64,000 nucleotides of DNA from Variovorax saccharolyticus (GTDB lineage: Bacteria; Pseudomonadota; Gammaproteobacteria; Burkholderiales; Burkholderiaceae_C): the NCBI RefSeq assembly GCF_030316765.1, contig NZ_JASZYT010000009.1, forward strand, positions 124,001 through 188,000, read 5' to 3'. This document shows, in pieces, positions 33,646-41,682 of this stretch. The notes under the pieces were generated by a model. That model searched no databases. It saw nothing but the letters and a program-made list of their open reading frames with translations, and was not told where the DNA came from. Numbering within the stretch: position 1 is the first letter of the stretch; each line of letters starts with the position of its first letter. Both the position numbers and the translations under genes were made by a program.

Positions 33646-35220
33646 TCAGTTCTTCCTGATGCCCCAGAGCACGCCCACCGGACCCGACACCAGGCCGGAG
33701 ACGACGCCCTTGCGATAGGCCGTGAGCGGCTTGTACTCGCCCACCGGGGCGAACACGGCGGCGTCGAACACGCGTTCCTGGATCTTCGTGGCGAGCGCCT
33801 TGCGCTGCGCCTCGTCGCTGGTCTTGAGGAACTCGCCTTTCAGATTCTCGAGCTCGTCGTCGGTGGTCCAGCCGAACCAGCCCTTCTCGCCATTGCCCGT
33901 CATTGGCGCGAAGTACATCGGGTTGATGTTGTCCGCGAGGCCCCAGCCGGTGATGAAGGCATTCCATCCGCCTTCGCTCGCGGGCTTCTTCACCGCGCGC
34001 CGGGTCACCAGCGTAGGCCAATCCATCGACTGCATGTCCACGTTGAAGCCGGCCTGCTTGAGCAGCGCCGCCATCACCGGCGGGAACTTGTTGATCGCCG
34101 GAAAGTTGGCCGGGTACAGGAGAACGATCGGCTCGTTCTTGTAGCCGGCCTCCTTGAGCAGCGCCTTCGCCTTCTCGAACTGCGGCTTGCCGGTGAAGTA
34201 GGAGGTCTTGGCCGAGTGATAGATGCTGCCGCTCGGGTAGATGGAGTGGTTCGTGTTGTACAGCTCCTTGTGCACCATCTGGGCGCGCAGCAGCGCTTCC
34301 TGGTTCATCGCCATCAGCGCAGCCTGCGCGATCTTCGCGTTGTTGAAGGGCGGCACGAGGCGGTTCAAGTGCAGCGCGTAGGAGCCGGTAGGCACCGGGC
34401 TCGCGAGCTCGATCTTGGGATCATCCTTGAGCGCCAGGTACTGTTCCGAAGGCACCCACTCGATCATGTCCACCTCGCCGTTGGCGAGTGCGTTGGCCTG
34501 GGTCTGGGCATCGTTGAGAACGACCCATTCCATGCGGTCCACGTGGACCAGCTTGCCACCCGCGGTGCCGCTCGCGGCTTCCTTGCGCGGCACGTACTTG
34601 GTGTTCTTGACGTAGACGATCTTCTCGCCCGGACGGTACTCGTCCGCCTTGAAGATGTACGGGCCCGAGCCGACGGTGCTGTTGATCTGCTGGTCTGCCG
34701 GCGTCTCGGCAACCGCCTTGGGCATGATGAAGGGCGGGTTGGAAGAAGGCTTGGACAGCGCCTCCAGCACCATGCCGAAGGGCTCCTTGAAGCTCATCAC
34801 GAAAGTCTTGTCGTCCTTCGCCTCCATGCTGGCGAGCGCTGCCAGCATCTTCTGGCCGAGCCCGTCGCGCTGGCCCCAGCGCTTGATGGACTGGATCGCG
34901 TCGGCCGAGGTCACCGGCTTGCCGTCGTGAAAGGCAAGCCCATCGCGCAGCGTGAAGGTCCAGGTGTTGCCGTCGGCGCTGCGGTTGTAGGCGCCCACCA
35001 TCTGCGGCTGCACCTTGCCCTGAGCGTCGACGCCGAAGAGCGTGTCATACACCGCGTAGCCATGGTTGCGCGTGATGAAGGCGGTGGTCCAGATCGGGTC
35101 GAGGATCTTCAGGTCGGACTGCGGCACGATGCGCAGCACTTTGTCCTGCGCCTGGGCGAGCGGCGCCAGGCCGATGAGGGCGGCGCCGATCAGGGCGGCA
35201 ACGAGAGGCTTCTTGAACAT
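33646..35220 (-). CDS. Peptide ABC transporter substrate-binding protein (family 5)
   Basis: The 524-residue protein has a signal peptide (MFKKPLVAALIGAALIGLAP, cleavage after AQA near residue 24) and the SBP family 5 fold: RIVPQSDLKILDPIWTTAFI, then WTFTLRDGLAFHDGKPVTSA near 90, and a C-terminal FAPVGEYKPLTAYRKGV. Relatives bind peptides, glutathione or amino-acid conjugates. It heads the transporter genes, 58 bases after the MarR gene, followed by DppB, DppC, ATPase, M81 and M20. Confidence 0.93.
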   Translation of the reverse strand: MFKKPLVAALIGAALIGLAPLAQAQDKVLRIVPQSDLKILDPIWTTAFITRNHGYAVYDTLFGVDAQGKVQPQMVGAYNRSADGNTWTFTLRDGLAFHDGKPVTSADAIQSIKRWGQRDGLGQKMLAALASMEAKDDKTFVMSFKEPFGMVLEALSKPSSNPPFIMPKAVAETPADQQINSTVGSGPYIFKADEYRPGEKIVYVKNTKYVPRKEAASGTAGGKLVHVDRMEWVVLNDAQTQANALANGEVDMIEWVPSEQYLALKDDPKIELASPVPTGSYALHLNRLVPPFNNAKIAQAALMAMNQEALLRAQMVHKELYNTNHSIYPSGSIYHSAKTSYFTGKPQFEKAKALLKEAGYKNEPIVLLYPANFPAINKFPPVMAALLKQAGFNVDMQSMDWPTLVTRRAVKKPASEGGWNAFITGWGLADNINPMYFAPMTGNGEKGWFGWTTDDELENLKGEFLKTSDEAQRKALATKIQERVFDAAVFAPVGEYKPLTAYRKGVVSGLVSGPVGVLWGIRKN

Positions 35221-35278
35221 GGGTCAGCTCCTGGTAAATGAAGGCGAAAGGAAAGTGAGAGATGAAAAGCAGGGACGG

Positions 35279-35737
35279 TCAGGTCATGAAGCGCCGCGCA
35301 TCGAGCGCATCGCGCTCCACCTGTGCCGTGAGGCGATCCAGGCAGCGGTCGAACAGCGCACGGTCCGAATCGCTGAGCACGCTCAGGAGCGAGCGCTCCA
35401 TCTTTCGGCCCAGGCGGTTGCACTGCCGGACGATGTGACGGCCTTCGTCGGTGAGGTGCAGGTGCACCCAGCGCGCGTCCTGCGCACCGATTTCGCGCAC
35501 CAGCAGCTGCCGCCGAGCCAGCGAAGTGATCAGTTTGGACACCAGCGTCTTCTCGAGCCGGCTCGCTGCCACGACCTCGCCCTGCGTGATGCCCGGCGTG
35601 GCATAGGCAAGCCGCAGCACACGCAGTTCGCGCAAGCTCACGCCGTGCGCCTCTTCGTAGACTTCGGTGGCCAACTGCTTGGCCTGGTCGTTGAACACGT
35701 CGATGCGAAAGGTGAGGAATTCGCTCAAGCCCGTCAT
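35279..35737 (-). CDS. MarR family transcriptional regulator
   Basis: The 152-residue protein has the MarR winged helix (VSLRELRVLRLAYATPGITQ, then AASRLEKTLVSKLITSLARR with wing AQDARWVHLHLTDEGR) between dimerisation helices. The start is taken at 35737 because GGAGCAGCAC precedes it; the ATG at 35749 lacks a ribosome site. It lies upstream of the peptide transporter operon on the same strand and downstream of a glycine riboswitch, so its own expression probably depends on glycine. It may regulate the transporter or be cotranscribed with it. Confidence 0.9.
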   Translation of the reverse strand: MTGLSEFLTFRIDVFNDQAKQLATEVYEEAHGVSLRELRVLRLAYATPGITQGEVVAASRLEKTLVSKLITSLARRQLLVREIGAQDARWVHLHLTDEGRHIVRQCNRLGRKMERSLLSVLSDSDRALFDRCLDRLTAQVERDALDARRFMT

Positions 35738-35907
35738 GTGCTGCTCCATCGATAAACCATCGGGTGCGATTGGAAATAGTTGCTGAATGCAACCATTGCA
35801 GACGAAGGAGCAGCATTCGTGCCGGGCATTTCGCACCATCAGCGGGCGGCTTGCCGGAAACGAAGAAAGTCGGAAAAGAGATGGGACAGTGACACGGGGA
35901 CCTCTGC

Positions 35908-35940
35908 GACGGGCGCAGCCATGGCTGCGCCATGGCCGTC
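35908..35940 (-). promoter_or_regulatory. Hairpin after the glycine riboswitch (likely expression platform)
   Basis: GGCGCAGCCATGGCTGCGCC (35912-35931) is a perfect 20-base palindrome, and GACGG/CCGTC pairs around it with a bulge. It begins immediately after the second aptamer and lies about 175 bases before the MarR start. No T-run follows, so it is not a plain terminator. It may be part of the switch or an unrelated structure. Confidence 0.5.
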
Positions 35941-36147
35941 ATCCCGCGCTGTCCCTTGTGCCTGAGAGATTCACCGCGCCCGCCCTGTGCGCTTGCGGCT
36001 TGCCCCTTCGGCGGCCGGCCCGGTTGATCCGGCCAGCGCTCTCCAGCGTGTTGGTGCATCCAGTCCTGGAACCTGAGCGTTCGTGGGAACTACGCCTTCG
36101 GTAACGCACCGTCGTAGCTCATGGCGGCGCATTTCTCCTGGATGCGG
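35941..36147 (-). ncRNA. Tandem glycine riboswitch
   Basis: Two glycine aptamers stand in tandem, read leftward. Aptamer 1 (about 36147-36055) has the P1 stem GCATCCAG/CTGGATGC, then GGAGAA, TTACCGAAGGCGTAGTTCCC and GCTCAGGTTCCAGGACTG. Aptamer 2 (about 36050-35941) has CGCTGGAGAGCGC, CCGCCGAAGGGGCAAG, AATCTCTCAGGCACAAGGGA and CAGCG closing P1. These are the conserved cores of the class, joined by a short linker as in the usual cooperative form. The next gene in its direction is MarR (35737), then the peptide transporter, not gcvTHP. Confidence 0.93.
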
Positions 36148-36209
36148 TTGGATCGGTTGCACTTTGCGTGCCAGCCAGTCTTGTCCATGAAGGTCGCACG
36201 CGCCACCCC

Positions 36210-36240
36210 TTGACCCTGTAGCGGGTACAGGGTGTGAAAT
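36210..36240 (+). promoter_or_regulatory. MerR-type promoter/operator of the metal ATPase
   Basis: TTGACC (36210-36215) and TGAAAT (36235-36240) are separated by 19 bases, the overlong spacing of MerR-controlled promoters. The spacer holds perfect 8-base arms ACCCTGTA and TACAGGGT around a 5-base centre (36213-36233). The CadR/PbrR-type protein of 10962-11396 has an almost identical site in front of its own gene. Confidence 0.85.
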
Positions 36241-36259
36241 AGCCATGAAAGCGACATTC

Positions 36260-38506
36260 ATGGCCAGACACCTTCACGAACACACACCCGCGGAAGCCGC
36301 CGCAGCCGATGCCTGCTGCGGTCCCGCTGCCTGCTGCGGCCCCGCCGCGCCGGCGGCCCCCGACGCCGCGGCGCCCAACACCTTCCGCATCGCCACCATG
36401 GACTGCAGCGTCGAGGAGTCCGAGATCCGCCGGCTGGCGGAGCCGATCGCCGGGATCCGCGGCCTGCACTTCCGCCTGCCCCAGCGGACGCTGCGCATCG
36501 ACGGCAGCGACGACGCGGTGCAGCGGGCGCTGGCGGCGATCCGCAAGGCCGGCTTCGTCCCCGAGCCGCTGGCAGCGGCCGCGCCCGCCGGCAACGCAGC
36601 CGGTGGCGAGATGCACGAACACGCCGCCACCGGCCACGCGCGGCTGGCGGCGGCGCTGGCCCTCGCCCTGGCGGCCGAAGCCGTGTCCTTCTTCGCTCCC
36701 GACACCACCGCCTGGGCCGGCGCGGGGATGGCGGTCGCGGCGGTCGCGATCTGGCTGGCCGGGCTGGAGACCTACGCCAAGGGGCTGACCGCGCTGCGCC
36801 ACGGCAAGCTCAACATCAACGCGCTCATGTCGGTCGCCGTGACGGGCGCCTTCGTCATCGGGCAATGGCCGGAAGCCGCGATGGTGATGGCCCTCTACGC
36901 GATCGCGGAACTGATCGAGGCACGCGCGGTCGACCGGGCGCGCAACGCGATCAAGGGGCTGGTCGGGCTCGCGCCCGACGCCGCCGAGGTGGCTCAGCCC
37001 GACGGCGGCTGGCGCCGCATCAAGGCCAGCGAGATTCCGATCGGCGCGATCGCGCGGGTGAAGCCCGGCGAACGCGTGGTGCTCGACGGCGTCGTGACCC
37101 GGGGCCACAGCAGCATCGACCAGGCCCCGGTCACGGGCGAGAGCATCCCGGCCGACAAGGAGCCCGGCAGCCCGGTCTTCGCCGGCACCATCAACCAGAA
37201 CGGCGAACTCGAGTTCCGGGTGACCGCGCTCGCCGACGACTCCACGCTGGCCCGCATCATCCATGCCGTCGAGGAGGCCCAGGGCACCCGGGCCCCGACC
37301 CAGCGCTTCGTCGATCGCTTCGCGGCGATCTACACGCCCGCCGTGTTCGCTCTCGCGCTGGCGGTGGCCGTGCTGCCGCCGCTGCTGCTGGGCTGGCCCT
37401 GGCTCGTCGCCGTCTACAAGGCGCTGGTGCTGCTGGTGATCGCCTGCCCCTGCGCGCTGGTCATCTCGACCCCGGTCACGGTGGTCAGCGGACTGGCGGC
37501 CGCCGCCCGCCGCGGCATCCTGATCAAGGGCGGCGCCCACCTGGAGCACGCCCGCCTGCTCAAGGCCGTGGCCTTCGACAAGACCGGCACGCTGACCGAG
37601 GGCAAGCCCAGGCTGGTGGCCTTCCAGGCCTGGCGCCAGGCCGACGAGGACCAGGCACGGCGCTGGGCACGCAGCCTGGCGCTGCGCTCCGACCATCCGG
37701 TGTCGATATCGATCGCCCAGGGCCTCGAAGGCGAGGCGCTGCCGATCGACGGCTTCAAGGCCCTGCCGGGACGCGGCGTCGAGGGCGTCGTCGACGGCCG
37801 CCCGATGGTGCTCGGCAATCGCCGCCTGATCACCGAGCGGGGCCAGGCCGATCCGGCGCTCGAGGCCGAACTGGCGGCCCACGAGGCACAGGGCCGCACG
37901 ATCACGCTGCTGGCGGACGCGCACGGCGCGCTGGCGCTGTTCGCGGTGGCCGACACCCTCAGGCCCAGCTCGGTGGCGGCCATCGCCGCGCTGCGGCAGC
38001 TGGGCGTCGCGCCCGTGATGCTGACCGGCGACAACCCGGCAACGGCCCTGGCGGTCGGCCGCGAGGCCGGCATCGACGATGCCCGCGGCGGACTGCTGCC
38101 GGACGACAAGCTCTCGGCCATCCAGGACATGCGACGGCGCTACGGCCCGACCGGCATGACCGGCGACGGCATCAACGACGCGCCGGCCCTGGCCCAGGCG
38201 GACATCGGCTTCGCGATGGGCGGCGCCGGCACCGACACCGCCATGGAAGCCGCCGATGTCGTGATCATGAACGACCAGCTCGGGCGCGTGGCCGAGACCA
38301 TCCGGTTGTCGCGCCGCACCCACGCGGTGCTGTGGCAGAACATCACGCTGGCGCTCGGGATCAAGGCGGTGTTCTTCGTGCTGGCGGTGTTCGGCAGTGC
38401 CACGATGTGGATGGCGGTGTTCGCGGACATGGGCGCCAGCCTGCTGGTGGTGGCCAATGGGCTGCGGCTGCTGCGCGGCGTGCCGGCGCCTTTTCGTTCG
38501 CCTTGA
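36260..38506 (+). CDS. cadA: Heavy-metal P-type ATPase (Cd/Zn/Pb exporter)
   Basis: This 748-residue P1B ATPase pumps soft divalent metals out of the cytoplasm. A His/Cys-rich tail (HLHEH, then two CCGPA repeats) precedes one heavy-metal domain at about 40-110 with MDCSVEES. Core motifs are TGES, the membrane CPC with Cys396, Asp440 in DKTGTLTEGK, SDHPVS and TGDGINDAPALAQA. The open frame also has an ATG at 36245, but the -10 box ends at 36240, so a transcript from that promoter would start after it. I therefore use the ATG at 36260. The metal is inferred from the CadR/PbrR-type promoter and the cysteine-rich tail. Confidence 0.93.
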   Translation: MARHLHEHTPAEAAAADACCGPAACCGPAAPAAPDAAAPNTFRIATMDCSVEESEIRRLAEPIAGIRGLHFRLPQRTLRIDGSDDAVQRALAAIRKAGFVPEPLAAAAPAGNAAGGEMHEHAATGHARLAAALALALAAEAVSFFAPDTTAWAGAGMAVAAVAIWLAGLETYAKGLTALRHGKLNINALMSVAVTGAFVIGQWPEAAMVMALYAIAELIEARAVDRARNAIKGLVGLAPDAAEVAQPDGGWRRIKASEIPIGAIARVKPGERVVLDGVVTRGHSSIDQAPVTGESIPADKEPGSPVFAGTINQNGELEFRVTALADDSTLARIIHAVEEAQGTRAPTQRFVDRFAAIYTPAVFALALAVAVLPPLLLGWPWLVAVYKALVLLVIACPCALVISTPVTVVSGLAAAARRGILIKGGAHLEHARLLKAVAFDKTGTLTEGKPRLVAFQAWRQADEDQARRWARSLALRSDHPVSISIAQGLEGEALPIDGFKALPGRGVEGVVDGRPMVLGNRRLITERGQADPALEAELAAHEAQGRTITLLADAHGALALFAVADTLRPSSVAAIAALRQLGVAPVMLTGDNPATALAVGREAGIDDARGGLLPDDKLSAIQDMRRRYGPTGMTGDGINDAPALAQADIGFAMGGAGTDTAMEAADVVIMNDQLGRVAETIRLSRRTHAVLWQNITLALGIKAVFFVLAVFGSATMWMAVFADMGASLLVVANGLRLLRGVPAPFRSP

Positions 38507-38538
38507 CAGGCGCCGAGCTTCGACAGCAACATCCCGCC

Positions 38539-41028
38539 GTGAGCTCAACCTGGCGCGGCGCCCTCCAATCCCTGATCGCCGGCGTCATCTGGAGTCTCTG
38601 CGTCGCGGCCGGTGCACAGTCCGCGCCCGCGGCGCCCGCCACCGAATCATCCTCGGCCATCGCGGCCTCCGGCATCGAGGCCATCGCGCCGGCCGAGATC
38701 ACGGCCCGCGCCGATGCCGACGAGGCCTTCGTCCAGGCGGCCATGCGCCGGGCCGTCGACGCCGGCGAGCTGCAGCACTTCGAGGACGTGCTCGAACGCC
38801 AGACCGCGGCGGTGCGGCAACTCAGCGAGCTCACGACCGACAGCGACCTGTCGCTGCTTCCGGTGCGCCGCCTCGAAAGCCTGCAGCGGCACTGGCTGCT
38901 CTACGCCCGGCAGATCGCCGAGCAGCGCGCGCGCCTGTCGCGCATCACCCGTGATCATTCGCAGGATGCCGCCTCGCTGGCGGCCCGGCGCAGCGCATGG
39001 CAAACCGCTCGCGCCGCGACCTCCGAGCTGGCGCCGGCGCTCCTGAAGCGCATCGACGAGCTGATCGCCCAGATCGAGCAGGCCGAGGGCCGCGTCCTGC
39101 AACCGCTGGGCAAGCTGCTCGATCTCGGCCGCCAGGCGAGCGCCCTGGCGGCGCAGGTGGAGGCCGGCGAGACGGCGGTGCTGGCCCAGGTCGAGGAGCT
39201 CGATCGCCGCCTGCTCTCGATGGATTCGCCGCCGCTGTGGCAGGGCGCAGCCGCCGGCCAGAGCGCCGAGCCGGCCCAGGTCAGCCTTCGCAAGAGCCTC
39301 GCCATCGAGACCGCCTTCGCACGCGACCACGATGCCGCGAACGCGCCCATGCTGCGGGTGCTCGTGGCCGTCGGCCTGCTGCTGCTGCCGCTGCTGTTCT
39401 GGCTGCGCTACCGTGCCGCCCAGCTCATCGCGCAGGGGCACGCGAGCGACGCCTCGGTGCAGGCGCTGACCCGGCCCTGGGCCGCCTGGCTGGTGCTGCT
39501 GGCACTGGCTGCGGTGGTGTTCGATTTCCAGGGGCCGGCGATCCGGCAGCAGGCGGCGATGCTGCTGGCCTGGGTGCCGGTGCTGCGCCTGCTGCCGGCG
39601 CGGATCCTGCAGGCGGTCGGGCCCTGGGCCTACCTGAGCGCCGTGTTCTATTTTCTGAACGTGCTCGGCTCGCTGCTGATCGGCAACGAGTTCCTCTACC
39701 GCAGCATGCTGTTCGTGATGGACCTGCTGATGGCGGGCGCGCTGGCCTGGCTGGTGTCGCGGGCACGCCGCGCGGCCGACGATGACGGAGCGCCGGAGCG
39801 GCCCAAGGCCATGATGTACCTGCTGGGCGCCGCCGCCGTCGTGCTCGCAGCCGCGGCCGTCTCGAACCTGCTGGGCAACGTGTCGCTGTCGACCATGCTC
39901 ACCGGGGCCGTGCTCGACACCAGCTACCTCGCGCTGGTGATGTACGCCGGTGCCACGGTGCTGGTCGCACTGTTCAGGGTGCTGTTCGCGCGCACCGGGA
40001 CGGCGCGCCCCGAAGCGCGCAGCGCTGGCTCGCTGATCGATGCCGGCGCCCGGATCGGCCGCACGCTGATGGCGGTCGCCTGCGTCGTGATCGGGCTGCA
40101 GGCCTTCCGGATCTACCGCCCGCTGTCCGACTTCGTGCTCGCGGTCCTCTCCTACGGGTTCACGATCGGCGTGGTGTCGCTCAGCCTCGGCAACATCGCC
40201 GCCTTCGTCGCCGCGGCCTGCCTCGCCTTCTGGCTGGCACGCACGATCCGCATGCTGCTGGCCGAGGACATCCTGCCGTCGCTCGCGCTCACGCGCGGGG
40301 TGGGCAACAGCATCTCCACCCTGAGCTACTACACGGTGCTGCTGGTCGGCCTGCTGTCGGCGCTGGCCGTGCTCGGATTCCCGATCGGGCAGCTGGCCAT
40401 CGTCTTCGGCGCGCTCGGCGTGGGCATCGGCTTCGGCCTGCAGGACATCGTGAAGAACTTCGTCGCCGGCCTGATCCTGATGTTCGAGCGGCCGATCCAG
40501 CCCGGCGACGTGGTGGATGTGGCGGGCATGTCGGGCACGGTGCGCCAGATCGGCATGCGGGCCACCATCGTGACCACCTTCGAGGGCGCCGACGTGGTGG
40601 TGCCCAACGGCATGCTGCTGGCCGACAAGCTGGTCAACTGGACGCTGCGGGGCACCCGGCGGCGCATCGACATCAACGTCAGCACCGGCCCGGACGTGCC
40701 GCCGCGCCGGACCATCGAGCTGCTGCTGGCCATCGCCCGCGGCGTCGACGGCATCGCCACGGTGCCGGAGCCCGCCGCCCTCATGACCGGCATGACGGCC
40801 GGCGCGCTCGACTTCAACCTGCGCGCCTGGACCACCGACAGCGTCAGCTGGGTGGTGGTGCGCAGCAGTCTGGCGGTGGCGGTGCGCGAAGGCCTGGCCG
40901 AAGCCGGCATCGAGGTGCCCCGGCCCCAGAGCGACCTGCACCTGCGCGGCGTGTCTGCTGAGTTTGCGCAACGGCTTTCCGGCCAGGCGCCGGATTCCGC
41001 CGCCCGGCCGGAGGCCGCGCCCGGTTGA
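38539..41028 (+). CDS. MscS-family mechanosensitive channel with DUF3772-like N-terminal region
   Basis: The 829-residue protein has a signal peptide (WRGALQSLIAGVIWSLCVAA, cleavage near AGAQSAPA), a helical, coiled-coil-prone periplasmic domain at about 30-260, multiple membrane helices from about 270 to 600, and the MscS core: pore helix and GALGVGIGFGLQDIVKNFVA near 635-655, then FERPIQPGDVVDV and the beta domain. Large MscS proteins of this type release solutes under osmotic downshock. I chose the GTG at 38539 since it begins the signal peptide; a TTG at 38503 overlapping the ATPase stop would add 12 residues. It lies directly behind the metal ATPase. Confidence 0.9.
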   Translation: MSSTWRGALQSLIAGVIWSLCVAAGAQSAPAAPATESSSAIAASGIEAIAPAEITARADADEAFVQAAMRRAVDAGELQHFEDVLERQTAAVRQLSELTTDSDLSLLPVRRLESLQRHWLLYARQIAEQRARLSRITRDHSQDAASLAARRSAWQTARAATSELAPALLKRIDELIAQIEQAEGRVLQPLGKLLDLGRQASALAAQVEAGETAVLAQVEELDRRLLSMDSPPLWQGAAAGQSAEPAQVSLRKSLAIETAFARDHDAANAPMLRVLVAVGLLLLPLLFWLRYRAAQLIAQGHASDASVQALTRPWAAWLVLLALAAVVFDFQGPAIRQQAAMLLAWVPVLRLLPARILQAVGPWAYLSAVFYFLNVLGSLLIGNEFLYRSMLFVMDLLMAGALAWLVSRARRAADDDGAPERPKAMMYLLGAAAVVLAAAAVSNLLGNVSLSTMLTGAVLDTSYLALVMYAGATVLVALFRVLFARTGTARPEARSAGSLIDAGARIGRTLMAVACVVIGLQAFRIYRPLSDFVLAVLSYGFTIGVVSLSLGNIAAFVAAACLAFWLARTIRMLLAEDILPSLALTRGVGNSISTLSYYTVLLVGLLSALAVLGFPIGQLAIVFGALGVGIGFGLQDIVKNFVAGLILMFERPIQPGDVVDVAGMSGTVRQIGMRATIVTTFEGADVVVPNGMLLADKLVNWTLRGTRRRIDINVSTGPDVPPRRTIELLLAIARGVDGIATVPEPAALMTGMTAGALDFNLRAWTTDSVSWVVVRSSLAVAVREGLAEAGIEVPRPQSDLHLRGVSAEFAQRLSGQAPDSAARPEAAPG

Positions 41029-41054
41029 CCACGAGCCGCCGGCAACGTGGCAGC

Positions 41055-41561
41055 TCAGCGCGCTGCGTCCGGTGCGTGCAGCACTTCGTCGAACAGCTTC
41101 AGCAACTGCCGGGCGAACAGGTCCATGTTCAGTGCCCGGTCGCCCTCGCCGGTCTCGACGGTCCGGGTGCATGCCTCGGCCCCGATGACCGCGACGCACA
41201 CCCGCCCGGGCACGTCGCCGTAGGGGCTGGCCGAGGGCCCGGCCGCGCCGCTCTCGGCCAACCCCCAGGTCGCGCGCAGCTGGGTGCGGATCCGGGTCGC
41301 GACCAGGGCGGCGTAGGGCTCGGTTTCGCCGCGCATGCCGGCGACGTCGGCGGGCGTCAGCCCCAGCAGCGCCCTGCCGGCGCGCCGCGTATAGACCACC
41401 GCGCCGCCCAGGAAGAAGGCCGAGGCGCCGGGGATCGCCAGCAGCGCCGCCGAGACCAGGCCGCCGGCCGAGGATTCGGTGACCGCCACCGTCTGGCCGC
41501 GCTCGCGCAGGGTGGTGCCGATGCGGGCGGCGAGCGTGGCGAGCGGTGGCAGATCGGACAT
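41055..41561 (-). CDS. CinA C-terminal domain family protein (nicotinamide-nucleotide amidase)
   Basis: The 168-residue protein is a stand-alone CinA C-terminal (PncC-like) domain. It has LRERGQTVAVTESSAGGLVS with the conserved ESxxGG stretch, VVYTRRAGRALLG, and a C-terminal AESGAAGPSASPYGDVPGRV. Such enzymes hydrolyse nicotinamide mononucleotide to nicotinate mononucleotide in pyridine-nucleotide salvage. GGAG seven bases before the ATG at 41561 supports that start over the in-frame one at 41684. It is divergent from the dioxygenase-rhodanese gene. Confidence 0.9.
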   Translation of the reverse strand: MSDLPPLATLAARIGTTLRERGQTVAVTESSAGGLVSAALLAIPGASAFFLGGAVVYTRRAGRALLGLTPADVAGMRGETEPYAALVATRIRTQLRATWGLAESGAAGPSASPYGDVPGRVCVAVIGAEACTRTVETGEGDRALNMDLFARQLLKLFDEVLHAPDAAR

Positions 41562-41682
41562 GCGGGACTCCAGGAAAGCGTCGGGATGGCCGATCATGAC
41601 GCAGGGAGCGTCGCGATGCGGGGGCGGGACTTTCCCGCCGACGAGGAGCTCGCTAGACTCGGCCGCACAAAGGGCCGAACCC

